Assembly: GCF_008298015.1 (NCBI RefSeq)
Contig: NZ_VTPX01000006.1
Span: 62,001-126,000, forward strand
DNA from: Salinicola corii
Lineage (GTDB): Bacteria; Pseudomonadota; Gammaproteobacteria; Pseudomonadales; Halomonadaceae
Length of the DNA: 64,000 nucleotides
Direction: 5' to 3'
In this document: positions 1 through 8,386 of the stretch, piece by piece
Layout of the letters: each line of letters opens with the position of its first letter
Position numbering within the stretch: the first letter of the stretch is position 1
The notes under the pieces: generated by a model
The model's database searches: none
Seen by the model: the letters and a program-made list of their open reading frames with translations, nothing else
Told to the model about the DNA's origin: nothing
Made by a program: the position numbers and the translations under genes

Positions 1-3
1 CTG

Positions 4-1656
4 TTATCCCATCGTCGCCAATGCCTCGAACACTCTTGCCACCGCCTCGGCGCCGGGGTCGACGACGCCCTTGAGCGCGCTCTCTGGCACGTAGGCGGAC
101 CGACCGGCGTTGGCGCGGACGAGTTGGGCAGTGGCCTGGGCACCATCGCGAGCGGCCTGCGCTGCTTGGGCCAGCGATTCACCCCGCTGCAGTGACTCAA
201 TGGCAGGGATCAGGGCGTCGAGCATGGTACGGTCGCCGGGCTTGGCGCCGCCGTAGGCCTGCACCTTCTCGACGCCGGCGGCGAGCGCCTCGTCGAGTTT
301 GCCACGTCGATCCAGCGAGGCAGCGGCTGCGGTAAACAGGATCGATAGCAGTACGCCGCTGGAGCCACCCATTTCCCGCGAAAGGAGCTGGCCGATACCG
401 GCGAACATCAATGGCAGGGCTTCGGTGTTGAGTCGGTTGGCCGACAGCGCCCTGGCGATCGACTCGGCGCCGCTCTCCATGCTGGCGCCGGCGTCACCGT
501 CGCCACTTTTTGCGTCGAGGGCGTCGAGCTCCTGGCGCGATTGGCGCAGGGTCTCGATGACCCGCTCGAGAAGGGCGGAAGTGCCGGGATCCTGCGGGGC
601 ATCGTCGGCCAGTGCCTCATGATCCTGTCGGGTATCCGGAGAAAAGTGGGCGGGAGCCTGGGCGACGTGCAAACCGGGCCAGGCCGGCGCCGTCGTCGGG
701 GCCGACAGCGCCTCGACGACATCGTCGTCGGCCGGCAGCAGCGTGAGCGAGAAGCCGTGCATGTCCAGCGAGGTCATCAGCGGCGCCGGGCCGATCAGAT
801 GGGCTATCTGATTGACGCCCAGTTGGCGCAGCAGGCTGGCGGTCAGCACCCCCATCTCCTGGGTGGAACAGCTGCCAAGGTCGTTGAGCATCGCGATCCA
901 GGGCCCGGAGAGCTTGCGGTCGGACAGGGCGTCGCGCAACGGCTCGAGCACCAGTCGCATCGCCTCGTCGGCATTCTTTGGATTGACCTCCCGCGTGCCG
1001 GTCTCGTTGTGAATACCCAGGCCCAGTTCCGGCGAGCGCTCGGCGGCTGCCTGGCCCGGCTGGGCCGCGGCGCTGAGCGCCATGCCCAGCGACCCCATTC
1101 GCTGGCACAGGGCTTCGGCGCGCTCGAGGATGGCGTTCAGCGGCAGTTCCCGGCTCGCCAGATGACCGCTCAGCTTGTGCACCAGCACGGTGCCGGCGAT
1201 GCCTCTCGGTTGCGGGGCATTTTCGATGGCGACATCGTCGGCGACGATGACCATGGCAACGTCCAGTCCCTCGCCTCGGGCACGCTCGGCGGCGAGGCCG
1301 AAGTTGAGGCGATCACCGGTATAGTTCTTGACCACCAGCAGGCAGCCGGCCTCGCCGCAGACTTCGCGAATGGCAGCGAGTACCGCCTCGACGCTGGGCG
1401 AGGCGAACAGGCTGCCGGAGATCGCTCCGGTCAACATGCCCTCGCCGATATAACCGGCATGTGCTGGCTCGTGACCGGCCCCACCGCCGGACAATATCGC
1501 GACCTGGTGTCGGCCCTGATCCGCTTTGTCCCAGTCGCGGCGGATCAGGATTCGCAGACCGCTCTCCGGTTCGGCGACACGCAGTGGAGCGGTTACAGCC
1601 GCCGCTCTCAAAATCTCGTCGACGACATCGCCGGGGGCATTGTAGAAACGATCCAT
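4..1656 (-). CDS. dhaKL: ATP-dependent dihydroxyacetone kinase, DhaK-DhaL fusion
   Basis: This 550-residue protein phosphorylates dihydroxyacetone (and probably glyceraldehyde) with ATP in the cytoplasm, giving DHAP for glycolysis. The DhaK half (about residues 1-330) has the glycine-rich SGGGAGHEP motif and the substrate-binding histidine in GLGIHNETG (His216). The DhaL half (about 355-550) has the nucleotide/Mg motif KSGDGDAG near residue 383 and GGSSG plus PGDRTMLDAL further on. Both halves in one chain indicate the ATP-dependent type rather than the PTS-dependent DhaKLM type. The ATG follows GGAGAG. The gene starts 34 bp after the NADH dehydrogenase gene on the same strand, so the two are probably cotranscribed. 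The stop codon lies at the window edge, so downstream partners are unseen. Confidence 0.93.
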   Translation of the reverse strand: MDRFYNAPGDVVDEILRAAAVTAPLRVAEPESGLRILIRRDWDKADQGRHQVAILSGGGAGHEPAHAGYIGEGMLTGAISGSLFASPSVEAVLAAIREVCGEAGCLLVVKNYTGDRLNFGLAAERARGEGLDVAMVIVADDVAIENAPQPRGIAGTVLVHKLSGHLASRELPLNAILERAEALCQRMGSLGMALSAAAQPGQAAAERSPELGLGIHNETGTREVNPKNADEAMRLVLEPLRDALSDRKLSGPWIAMLNDLGSCSTQEMGVLTASLLRQLGVNQIAHLIGPAPLMTSLDMHGFSLTLLPADDDVVEALSAPTTAPAWPGLHVAQAPAHFSPDTRQDHEALADDAPQDPGTSALLERVIETLRQSRQELDALDAKSGDGDAGASMESGAESIARALSANRLNTEALPLMFAGIGQLLSREMGGSSGVLLSILFTAAAASLDRRGKLDEALAAGVEKVQAYGGAKPGDRTMLDALIPAIESLQRGESLAQAAQAARDGAQATAQLVRANAGRSAYVPESALKGVVDPGAEAVARVFEALATMG

Positions 1657-1690
1657 GTTGTCTCTCCGTTGAAGTTTCGGGGTCGATGCT

Positions 1691-2989
1691 TCAGTGCAGT
1701 TTCATTTTCGGCCGGATATAGCGGTTGAGACCGTCGACAATGACGGTCATCGCTGTCTTGAAAATGCCATGAATCGCCATCTGGTGCATACGATAGAGAG
1801 AAGCGTAGAACAACTTGGCCAGCCGCCCTTCGATGAACAGGCTGCGCGCCGATGCGCCACGCATGAGGCTGCCGACCGCCTCGAAGTGCGCCAGCGAAAT
1901 CAGTGAGCCTCGATCGCGGTAGACGAACGGCTTGAGCGGTTTGCCGTCCATGGCTGCACGCAGGTTGTGGTAGCAGTGGGTCGCCTGCTGGTGGGCGGCT
2001 TGGGCCCTGGGCGGCACTCGCTTGTCGTCGGGCTGAGGGCAGGACGCACAGTCGCCGAAGGCGAAGATGCGCTCGTCGTCAAGGCTCTGCAAGGTTTCGT
2101 GGACCTTGATCTGGTGGTTGCGCTCGGTGGCGAGCCCCAGTTGCGACAGGAATTCCGGCGCGCGAATGCCGGCCGCCCAGACGCTGAGGTCCGTCTCCAG
2201 CGGCTCGCCGTCGGCGGTGATGAAACCGTTGGCGTTGGCTTCGGTGACCCGAGTGTCGACATGGATCTTGACCCCGAGTCGCTCCAACTCGCCGTGTACC
2301 GCGCGGCTGATCCGCTCGGGCAGGGCCGGCAGGATGCGCGGTGCCGCCTCGATCAGATGGACCTCGAGTTTGCCGCTGTCCAGCGCCGTGAACCCGTAGC
2401 TGTGCAGCATTCGGGAGGCACCGAAGAGTTCGGCGGCCAGCTCGACGCCAGTGGCGCCCGCGCCGACCAGGCCGACGGTCAGCTTGGGGTGTGTCCGGCG
2501 CTCCGGATCGCTGTAGCGCAGGAAGGTGTTGAGCATGTTGCGGCGAAAGCTCTCCGCCTGCTGCGGGCTATCGATGAAGTGGCAGTGCCTGGCAACACCT
2601 GGCGTACCGAAATCGTTGGAGACGCTGCCGACGGATAGCACCAGGTAGTCGTACTCGAGCTCACGAGCCGGTAGCACCACGGCGCCGTCCTGATCGTGGA
2701 TCGGCTCCAGCGTCAGGGTGCGGTTGTCGCGATCGATGGCACTCAGCGTACCCCGCTGGAACCGGTAGCCGTGACTCTTGGAGTGGCCCTGGTAGGAGAC
2801 CTCGTCGAGCCCGGAGTCGAGGGTGCCGGTGGCGATCTCGTGCAGCAGCGGCTTCCAGATGTGAGTGGGGTTGCGGTCTACGAGGACGATGTCGGCACGC
2901 TGGGACTTGCCGAGTTTGCGACCCAGACGGGTTGCCAGCTCGAGTCCACCCGCGCCGCCACCGACCACGACGATGCGTGGTGTGGTCAT
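1691..2989 (-). CDS. ndh: Type II NADH dehydrogenase (NDH-2)
   Basis: This 432-residue flavoprotein oxidises NADH and passes electrons to quinone without pumping protons, peripherally on the inner membrane. The N-terminal FAD site is VVVGGGAGGLE, the second dinucleotide fold is VGAGATGVELAAEL near residue 170, and the typical FAFGDCA motif near residue 300 completes FAD binding. Length matches bacterial Ndh. I chose the ATG at 2989 because TGGAG sits 6 bases upstream and the FAD fold begins at residue 5; the open frame continues another 78 codons upstream but that stretch is not Ndh-like. It precedes dhaKL by 34 bp. Glycerol or sugar-alcohol oxidation would supply both NADH for this enzyme and dihydroxyacetone for its neighbour, which is inference from position. 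Confidence 0.93.
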   Translation of the reverse strand: MTTPRIVVVGGGAGGLELATRLGRKLGKSQRADIVLVDRNPTHIWKPLLHEIATGTLDSGLDEVSYQGHSKSHGYRFQRGTLSAIDRDNRTLTLEPIHDQDGAVVLPARELEYDYLVLSVGSVSNDFGTPGVARHCHFIDSPQQAESFRRNMLNTFLRYSDPERRTHPKLTVGLVGAGATGVELAAELFGASRMLHSYGFTALDSGKLEVHLIEAAPRILPALPERISRAVHGELERLGVKIHVDTRVTEANANGFITADGEPLETDLSVWAAGIRAPEFLSQLGLATERNHQIKVHETLQSLDDERIFAFGDCASCPQPDDKRVPPRAQAAHQQATHCYHNLRAAMDGKPLKPFVYRDRGSLISLAHFEAVGSLMRGASARSLFIEGRLAKLFYASLYRMHQMAIHGIFKTAMTVIVDGLNRYIRPKMKLH

Positions 2990-3315
2990 GGGAAACTCCA
3001 ATCGAAAAATCGGAAGAAAATGAGAAGGGAACAGCCGGGGAAATCGGGAGTCGTCGGTTCGGGGCGCTTCGAGAGGGCTCGGGGCAGATGGTTGGCGATA
3101 AGGCAGGCACACCGAGAACCGAGTGATGACGACATCGGATTGTGAGACTGCGCGTTCACGGAAATGAGCACCCGTCGATTCGACGAAAAAAGATGTGTCC
3201 GAGGATACGCCGATCATCGACACTTGGCATCTGTGGGTTGCGTAAACTTACGCCGTTTTGGGTAAGCTGCTGTGCGATGTGTCGTCTTTCCAACCTTTCA
3301 CTCGAGGATTCCATC
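2990..3315. other. Divergent intergenic region ndh/gph with a palindrome
   Basis: These 326 bases hold no convincing gene. They separate the divergently read ndh and gph genes and should carry both promoters. A perfect inverted repeat, GCGTAA-AC-TTACGC, lies at 3240-3253, about 63 bases before gph, and could be an operator. No -10/-35 pair is clear enough to call. Confidence 0.4.
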
Positions 3316-3981
3316 ATGCACCCGTCGCTTCAGGACATCCGGCTGGTCGCTTTCGATCTTGATGGCACCTTGATCGATTCCGTACCCGATCTGGCGGCGG
3401 CGGTGGACGCCATGCTCGTCGGGCAGCGCCTGGCGCCGGTGGGCGAGGCCAAGGTGCGTGACTGGGTGGGCAACGGCTCTCATAAGCTGGTCGAGCGAGC
3501 GCTGGCCTGCGTCCTGGGGGAAGCGCCGGATACGGCCCGGGTGACGGCGAGTCATGACGGATTCCTGCGCGCGTATCACGCGGCGCCTTGCGAGCGCACC
3601 CGGGCGTATCCCGGGGTTAGCGAGGCACTTGGATCGCTCGAGGCGAGGGGGATCATCGTGACGCTGGTCACCAACAAGCCCGCGGCGTTCATCGATCCGA
3701 TTCTCGAGGCACTGGGTCTGCGCCGCTACTTTCGCATGACGCTGGGCGGGGATTCGCTGGCGGAGAAGAAGCCCCATCCCGCGCCGCTGCTCCATCTGGC
3801 GGCACAGTTCGGCGTCGCGCCTGCGCAGTGTCTGATGGTGGGGGATTCGCGCCACGACGTGGAGGCGGGGAAACGGGCCGGTTTCCGCACCCTGGCGGTG
3901 CCGTACGGCTACAACCATGGCGAGCCGGTGGTCTCGAGCCGCCCGGATGGCGTGGTTGAATCGCTGGGGGAACTCGTTTAG
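3316..3981 (+). CDS. gph: Phosphoglycolate phosphatase
   Basis: This 221-residue HAD-superfamily phosphatase dephosphorylates 2-phosphoglycolate, formed by repair of oxidative DNA ends and other side reactions. HAD motif I is DLDGTLIDS at about residues 13-21, motif II is VTNKP, the conserved lysine is in KKPHPAPL, and motif III is MVGDSRHDVEAG near residue 175. Length agrees with Gph. The ATG at 3316 follows GAGG and is chosen over an upstream in-frame start because the HAD fold begins right after it. It is followed by trpE, the gph-trpE order known from Pseudomonas, which supports gph over other HAD hydrolases such as PGP-like sugar phosphatases. Confidence 0.88.
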   Translation: MHPSLQDIRLVAFDLDGTLIDSVPDLAAAVDAMLVGQRLAPVGEAKVRDWVGNGSHKLVERALACVLGEAPDTARVTASHDGFLRAYHAAPCERTRAYPGVSEALGSLEARGIIVTLVTNKPAAFIDPILEALGLRRYFRMTLGGDSLAEKKPHPAPLLHLAAQFGVAPAQCLMVGDSRHDVEAGKRAGFRTLAVPYGYNHGEPVVSSRPDGVVESLGELV

Positions 3982-4067
3982 GGTTTCCGAACCGGCGCCA
4001 TGGTGGTCGTGGCGTCGTTCTTGCACACCTTCCCGGTATTTTCGTTTCCCCTCGACCGAGCTTTGAC

Positions 4068-4139
4068 ATGCGACCGGATATCCAACGCCTTTTCAGTCCC
4101 AGCGTGTTGATGCGCTACGTGACGCGTTGGCGATGGTGA
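4068..4139 (+). CDS. trpL: Putative trp leader peptide (attenuation)
   Basis: A 23-codon reading frame starts at ATG 4068 and ends 59 bases before trpE. Its last nine codons from an internal ATG at 4110 read MRYVTRWRW, with Trp codons at 4128 and 4134 and the stop immediately after. A Trp pair at the end of a very short ORF directly upstream of trpE is the arrangement expected for an attenuation leader peptide, in which ribosome stalling under Trp-tRNA shortage controls transcription. Attenuation of trpE is established in Pseudomonas putida. The ribosome-binding site is weak (GAG at 4058-4060 for the longer start), so which ATG is used is uncertain. The call rests on position and the Trp codons, not on recognised homology. 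Confidence 0.55.
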   Translation: MRPDIQRLFSPSVLMRYVTRWRW

Positions 4140-4142
4140 TTG

Positions 4143-4178
4143 TCAGCCGAACTGCCTCGTTTGCCGATTGCTGATTTT
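4143..4178 (+). promoter_or_regulatory. Possible trpE attenuator hairpin
   Basis: Just after the putative leader peptide, TCAGC (4143-4147) can pair with GCTGA (4170-4174), and CGAAC (4148-4152) with GTTTG (4159-4163), leaving a bulge on the 3' side. TTTT follows at 4175-4178. This would be a weak intrinsic terminator, and the competing antiterminator is not obvious by eye. Confidence 0.3.
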
Positions 4179-4198
4179 CACTGCTGGAGCCCGGTCCC

Positions 4199-5698
4199 AT
4201 GATGACCCCCGATCGTTTTGCCGAGCTGGCGCAAGCTGGCTATAACCGTATTCCGGTCACCCGCGAGGTGCTGGCCGATCTGGATACGCCGCTGTCGACC
4301 TACCTCAAGCTGGCCGATGCGCCCTGGACCTTTCTGCTCGAATCGGTCCAAGGAGGCGAGAAGTGGGGGCGTTATTCGATCATCGGCCTGCCCAGCCGGG
4401 AGCGGATCGAGGTGCGAGGCCTTACCGTTCGCCACATCGTCGACGGCGAAGAGTTTGGCGTCAGCGAAGTCGAGGATCCGCTGGCCTGGATCGAGCGATT
4501 CCAGGCGCGATTCAACGTCCCGGACCTGAATGACCAGCCGCGGTTCGATGGCGGTCTCGTGGGCTATTTCGGCTACGATACCATTCGCTATATCGAACCG
4601 AAGCTGCGCACCGCGCTCGCCGCCGAGAAGCCCGACCCCATCGGTGTGCCGGACATCCTGTTGATGGTGTGCGACGACCTGGTCGTCTTCGACAACCTCT
4701 CCGGTCGCCTTCAATTGTGGACTCACGCCGACCCTGAGTCGCCTCACGCCTATGCCGACGCGGTCGAGCGACTCGAGACGCTGGAGCTGAAGCTGCGCAG
4801 TGCCACCTTCAACACCTTGAGTCCGGGTACCGGCCGGGCGGATGTCGCCGAGGACGACTTTCACGCCAGCTTCAGCGAGCAGGGCTACAAGGACGCGGTG
4901 GCGACGATCAAGGAGTATGTGCTGGCCGGCGACGTCATGCAGTGCGTGCCGTCCCAGCGCATGTCGATTCCGTACCAGGCGCCGCCGTTGGATCTTTACC
5001 GGGCGTTGCGCAGTCTCAATCCGTCGCCCTACATGTTCTTTCTGAATCTCGAGGATCATCACGTGATCGGGTCATCCCCCGAGATTCTGACCCGGCTGGA
5101 GAATGGCGAGGTGACGGTCCGCCCGATCGCCGGCACGCGGCCGCGCGGTGCGACGCCCGAGCAGGACAAGGCGCTGGAGGAGGAGCTGCTGGCCGATCCC
5201 AAGGAGATCGCCGAGCATTTGATGTTGATCGATCTCGGGCGCAACGATATTGGCCGCATCAGCGAAATCGGCACGGTTGAGCTCACCGACAAGATGGCGA
5301 TCGAGCGTTACTCCCACGTCATGCACATCGTCTCCAACGTCACTGGCAAGCTGCGCGAGGGTATGTCGGCGATGGACGTGCTGCGGGCCACTTTCCCGGC
5401 GGGTACGCTCTCGGGCGCGCCGAAGATCCGGGCGATGGAGATCATCGACGAGCTCGAGCCGGTCAAGCGTGGTGTCTACTCCGGTGCCGTGGGCTATCTC
5501 TCCTGGCACGGTAATATGGACATGGCGATCGCGATTCGCACGGCGGTGCTTAAGGATGGAGAGCTGCACGTCCAGGCCGGCGGCGGCATCGTCGCCGATT
5601 CCAATCCCGACGACGAGTGGAACGAGACGCTCAACAAGCGCCGGGCGCTGTTCCGTGCCGTGGCAATGGCAGAGAAAGGGCTCGACAACCTCGAATGA
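4199..5698 (+). CDS. trpE: Anthranilate synthase component I
   Basis: This 499-residue enzyme makes anthranilate from chorismate, the first committed step of tryptophan synthesis, with ammonia supplied by TrpG. The N-terminal domain has LLES near residue 44, part of the tryptophan feedback site. The C-terminal chorismate-binding domain has [18 protein letters not shown]-like MLIDLGRND, the GTLSGAPK motif and the terminal GGGIVADS region. These fit TrpE better than PabB or isochorismate synthase. ATG at 4199 follows GGAG; a second ATG is the next codon. trpG, trpD and trpC are not in the window, as in pseudomonads where trpE stands apart. The upstream Trp leader suggests attenuation control. 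Confidence 0.95.
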   Translation: MMTPDRFAELAQAGYNRIPVTREVLADLDTPLSTYLKLADAPWTFLLESVQGGEKWGRYSIIGLPSRERIEVRGLTVRHIVDGEEFGVSEVEDPLAWIERFQARFNVPDLNDQPRFDGGLVGYFGYDTIRYIEPKLRTALAAEKPDPIGVPDILLMVCDDLVVFDNLSGRLQLWTHADPESPHAYADAVERLETLELKLRSATFNTLSPGTGRADVAEDDFHASFSEQGYKDAVATIKEYVLAGDVMQCVPSQRMSIPYQAPPLDLYRALRSLNPSPYMFFLNLEDHHVIGSSPEILTRLENGEVTVRPIAGTRPRGATPEQDKALEEELLADPKEIAEHLMLIDLGRNDIGRISEIGTVELTDKMAIERYSHVMHIVSNVTGKLREGMSAMDVLRATFPAGTLSGAPKIRAMEIIDELEPVKRGVYSGAVGYLSWHGNMDMAIAIRTAVLKDGELHVQAGGGIVADSNPDDEWNETLNKRRALFRAVAMAEKGLDNLE

Positions 5699-5781
5699 GC
5701 CGCTGCGGAGGGAGCGTTCGGTTCTCTCCGCGCTTGTCGCTTGTCATCGATCCTTCATCGAAACCGGATTAGATTGGGGGT

Positions 5782-6480
5782 ATGCGACGCTCGACCCCCG
5801 GTTCCCATCGATCCCATGTCATCTCGCCGCCACGACGTGCTCGTCGCTGGTGGCTTTGGACGTCGGTGCTGCTCGGATTCACCACGCTGACTGCAGGGCT
5901 TGTCGCCTGGGGTGGTCTATCACTCGAGTCGCTGGAGACACTGCATTCACTTCCCTTGCTGCTGATGATGGTGCTGCTGCCGGCATTGGGCCTGCCGATG
6001 ACGCCGTTTTACATCATCGCCGGGCTGCGTTTCGGTATCCCCGGCGGGTTGGCGTTCTCCGCCATCGCCACGCTGCTCAACCTGCTGCTCTGCTATGCCA
6101 TTGCCCACGGCCGCCTGCGGCCGGCTCTGAGCAGTGCCATCGAGCGGCGCTTCCCGGCACTGGCGGGTCTCGACCGGACCCGGGGCGATGCCTGGCGAGT
6201 CACGTTCCTGATCAAGTTGGTGCCCGGGGTTCCGATGTTCATCAAGCACTACGCCTTGGGGATCGCCGGCGTCCCCCGGTCGATCTACCTGACGGTGGCA
6301 TTGATGACGACCGGACCCTATGCCGTGGCGTTCGTGGTGCTGGGCAAGTCGGCGCTGGAGGGGGATGTCGGTCAGATGCTCGTCGCATTGGCGCTGGTGG
6401 CACTCGTCGTCGTGTTGCTGAATATGGCGGTAGGCTACTGGACGCGACGCGGGGTCTCCCGGCCGGCGGGCTCTCGATGA
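5782..6480 (+). CDS. TVP38/TMEM64 (VTT-domain) membrane protein
   Basis: This 232-residue integral membrane protein has hydrophobic segments at about residues 25-45, 55-80, 85-110, 160-185 and 195-220. The region LPALGLPMTPFYIIAG and the later KLVPGVPMFIKHYALGI resemble the VTT (SNARE-associated/TVP38) domain, whose reentrant helices carry conserved Gly-x-Pro. Members of the wider DedA/VTT group are linked to lipid carrier recycling or membrane homeostasis, but no substrate can be named here. The start is uncertain, because the G-run at 5776-5780 is too close to the ATG for ideal spacing. It lies 83 bp after trpE and ends in a strong terminator. Confidence 0.75.
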   Translation: MRRSTPGSHRSHVISPPRRARRWWLWTSVLLGFTTLTAGLVAWGGLSLESLETLHSLPLLLMMVLLPALGLPMTPFYIIAGLRFGIPGGLAFSAIATLLNLLLCYAIAHGRLRPALSSAIERRFPALAGLDRTRGDAWRVTFLIKLVPGVPMFIKHYALGIAGVPRSIYLTVALMTTGPYAVAFVVLGKSALEGDVGQMLVALALVALVVVLLNMAVGYWTRRGVSRPAGSR

Positions 6481-6510
6481 AGCCGGACAGGAACGGTGCG
6501 AGAACCTTGG

Positions 6511-6542
6511 CGCCGCGATCCATTACAGGATCGCGGCGTTTT
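6511..6542 (+). terminator. Rho-independent terminator after the VTT gene
   Basis: An 11-bp perfect stem CGCCGCGATCC / GGATCGCGGCG encloses the loop ATTACA and is followed by TTTT at 6539-6542. It acts for plus-strand transcripts. The opposite strand has no T-run, so it would not terminate argF transcripts. Confidence 0.88.
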
Positions 6543-6554
6543 CTCATCGATGAA

Positions 6555-7472
6555 TCAGGCGACCCGACCCAGCAACAGGAATTCGATCAGCGCCTTTTGG
6601 GCATGAAGGCGATTGCCGGCTTCCTGCCACACCACGGCGCGCGGGTCGTCGAGCAGTGTGGTGCTGATCTCCTCGCCGCGATGCGCTGGCAGGCAGTGCA
6701 GGAAGATAGCCTCTTCGGTCGCCTGATCCAGCAACGCTTCGGTGACCTGGAAGCCGGTGAAGTCACGTTCGCGTTTGGCCTGCTCTTCCTCCTGGCCCAT
6801 CGAAGCCCAGACGTCCGTGGTGACCAGGTCGGCATCTCGAACGGCGTCGCCAGGATCGCGCACGATGACGGCATGTTCGCCTGCGGCCTCGAGAATGTCC
6901 CGACGCGGATCGTAGCCCTCGGGACAGCAGATGCGCAGCTGGAAATCGAATTGCCGAGCGGCGTTGATCCAGGAGTGGCACATGTTGTTGCCGTCACCGA
7001 TCCAGACGGCCGTCTTGCCCTTGATCGGCCCACGGCATTCGGTCCAGGTCATCACGTCGGCCAGCAGCTGGCAGGGGTGGTAATCGTCGGTCAGGGCGTT
7101 GATCACCGGCACGGAGCTGGCGGCGGCGAACTCTTCGAGGCCGGCGTGGGAGAAGGTGCGAATCATCACCGCATCGACCATTTCCGACAGCACTCGCGCG
7201 GTATCCGCGATCGGTTCCCCGCGTCCGAGCTGGGTATCGCGCGATGAAAGGAACAGCGCATGGCCGCCGAACTGTGCCATGGCGGTCTCGAACGATACGC
7301 GTGTTCGCGTCGAGGACTTCTCGAAAATCATCGCCAGGGTGCGATTGCTGAACGGCGTGTAGATGGGGCCGTTGGTCTTCAGGCGATTCTTGATCGTGAT
7401 CCCGCGCTGGATCAAATAATCGAGCTCGTCGGCGGAAAGGTCCAGAAGGGTCAGAAAGTGGCGTGCGCTCAT
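6555..7472 (-). CDS. argF: Ornithine carbamoyltransferase, anabolic
   Basis: This 305-residue enzyme joins carbamoyl phosphate to ornithine to give citrulline in arginine synthesis. Visible motifs are the carbamoyl-phosphate site SSTRTR near residue 52, HPCQLLAD for carbamoyl/ornithine binding near 132, and HCLPAHRG near 265. Length matches anabolic ArgF. The ATG at 7472 follows AGGA, and sequence upstream of it is not OTC-like. The next arginine gene, argG, lies 1.8 kb away on the other strand, with grxD and rnt between. Upstream, on the argF-sense strand, there is a hairpin with a T-run (7592-7624) that could attenuate transcription. Confidence 0.95.
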   Translation of the reverse strand: MSARHFLTLLDLSADELDYLIQRGITIKNRLKTNGPIYTPFSNRTLAMIFEKSSTRTRVSFETAMAQFGGHALFLSSRDTQLGRGEPIADTARVLSEMVDAVMIRTFSHAGLEEFAAASSVPVINALTDDYHPCQLLADVMTWTECRGPIKGKTAVWIGDGNNMCHSWINAARQFDFQLRICCPEGYDPRRDILEAAGEHAVIVRDPGDAVRDADLVTTDVWASMGQEEEQAKRERDFTGFQVTEALLDQATEEAIFLHCLPAHRGEEISTTLLDDPRAVVWQEAGNRLHAQKALIEFLLLGRVA

Positions 7473-7887
7473 GGGCGGATTCCTGTCGTGACTTGATGTC
7501 GATACATGGGCTACAAGGCATGCGGCATCATCCCGGCGCGCCGCACTGAAAACTCGATCGGTGACCGTGCCCGCCATGGCGGCTGCCACCAGAAAAAGAA
7601 AAAGCGCCGCGGGCGAAGCGCCCGGTGGGGCGTTTCGCTAGGCGGCGCCACGATCGATGCCATGGGGAGCCGCGCCCTGGGCGGGCGTCGGCGGCCAGCG
7701 TCGATCCGTGCGAAAGCCAATCATCCTAACCAGACCTCGTGAGCGGCGCAACGCCGCGGGATATCTTCACGGGTCGGCGGGGGTGTTTTCGACCGGTGTC
7801 ATCAGTAGAATGGTGTCACGGTCTTTTATATTCGCGCACACGCGAAGGGTGGGTCAGCGGCTCTCCCTTCCCGCTACAGGACGTCTC
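7473..7887. other. Divergent intergenic region argF/grxD
   Basis: These 415 bases contain regulatory structure but no convincing gene. They include a 12-bp palindrome CCGCCATGGCGG (7571-7582), a GC hairpin next to a purine tract (7592-7624), and the inverted repeat TTCGCG-CACA-CGCGAA (7831-7846) about 40 bases before grxD. On the argF strand a frame opening with TTG at 7720 is rich in Arg codons near its start, but its ribosome-binding site is poorly spaced. Promoters for both genes should lie here. Confidence 0.4.
7592..7624 (-). promoter_or_regulatory. Terminator-like hairpin in the argF leader
   Basis: Read on the argF strand, the stem CGGGCG-CTT-CGCCCG is followed within a few bases by CTTTTTCTTTTTC. 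No minus-strand gene lies upstream for it to terminate, because grxD occupies the other strand. It sits about 120 bases before the argF start codon, so it may be an attenuator or may end antisense transcripts. Confidence 0.4.
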
Positions 7888-8232
7888 ATGAGCGATACCA
7901 TCGAATCGATCAAGCAGCAGATCAGTGACAATGCCATCCTGCTCTACATGAAAGGATCGCCCCAGCTACCCCAGTGCGGCTTCTCGGCCCAGGCGGTTCA
8001 GGCGTTGATGGCATGCGGCGAGAAGTTCGCCTTCGTCAACATTCTCGACAACCCGGATATTCGATCTGAGCTGCCCAAGTACGCCAGCTGGCCGACGTTT
8101 CCCCAACTGTGGATCGACGGTGAGCTGGTGGGCGGCTGCGACATCATCGTCGAGATGTACCAAAACGGTGAACTGGAGCCCATGGTCAAGGCTGCCGCGG
8201 CCAAGTCCGCCGAAGCTTCCAGCGACAGCTGA
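7888..8232 (+). CDS. grxD: Monothiol glutaredoxin Grx4
   Basis: This 114-residue protein is a monothiol glutaredoxin that carries and delivers [2Fe-2S] clusters with glutathione. The signature CGFS is at residues 30-33, the same position as in E. coli Grx4, and the GSH-binding TFPQLWI and GGCDI motifs follow. The ATG at 7888 has AGGA 7 bases upstream; a longer upstream frame lacks glutaredoxin sequence. The last 15 residues form an Ala/Ser-rich tail that may be disordered. It is a single-gene unit ending in a strong terminator. Confidence 0.95.
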   Translation: MSDTIESIKQQISDNAILLYMKGSPQLPQCGFSAQAVQALMACGEKFAFVNILDNPDIRSELPKYASWPTFPQLWIDGELVGGCDIIVEMYQNGELEPMVKAAAAKSAEASSDS

Positions 8233-8260
8233 TCCGTCAGCCGCCAGGCCTAATCAACGA

Positions 8261-8298
8261 CGCCCCATCCGTGCAAAAAATGCGGATGGGGCGTTTTT
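8261..8298 (+). terminator. Rho-independent terminator after grxD
   Basis: The 11-bp stem CGCCCCATCCG (8261-8271) pairs with CGGATGGGGCG (8283-8293) and is followed by five T at 8294-8298. Confidence 0.93.
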
Positions 8299-8386
8299 CG
8301 TTCGGTACGGTCGGGAGCAGATGATTTGGAGTGCGTGTTCGCGGATGACTCAAAATTGGTCGCTGTCGGCAGGTCTGCCGGATCGA

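Noticed and set aside
2990-3223. N-terminal extension of ndh by 78 codons
   Set aside because: The extension is not Ndh-like, the FAD motif starts right after ATG 2989, and that ATG has a good ribosome site.
4001-4012. TGGTGGTCGTGG, three Trp codons close together before trpE
   Set aside because: No start codon opens this frame after the gph stop, and the frame runs on to 4066. The ORF ending at 4139 is a better leader candidate.
4063-4068. TTGACA as a trpE promoter -35
   Set aside because: No -10-like hexamer occurs 16-19 bases downstream, and it overlaps the start of the longer leader ORF.
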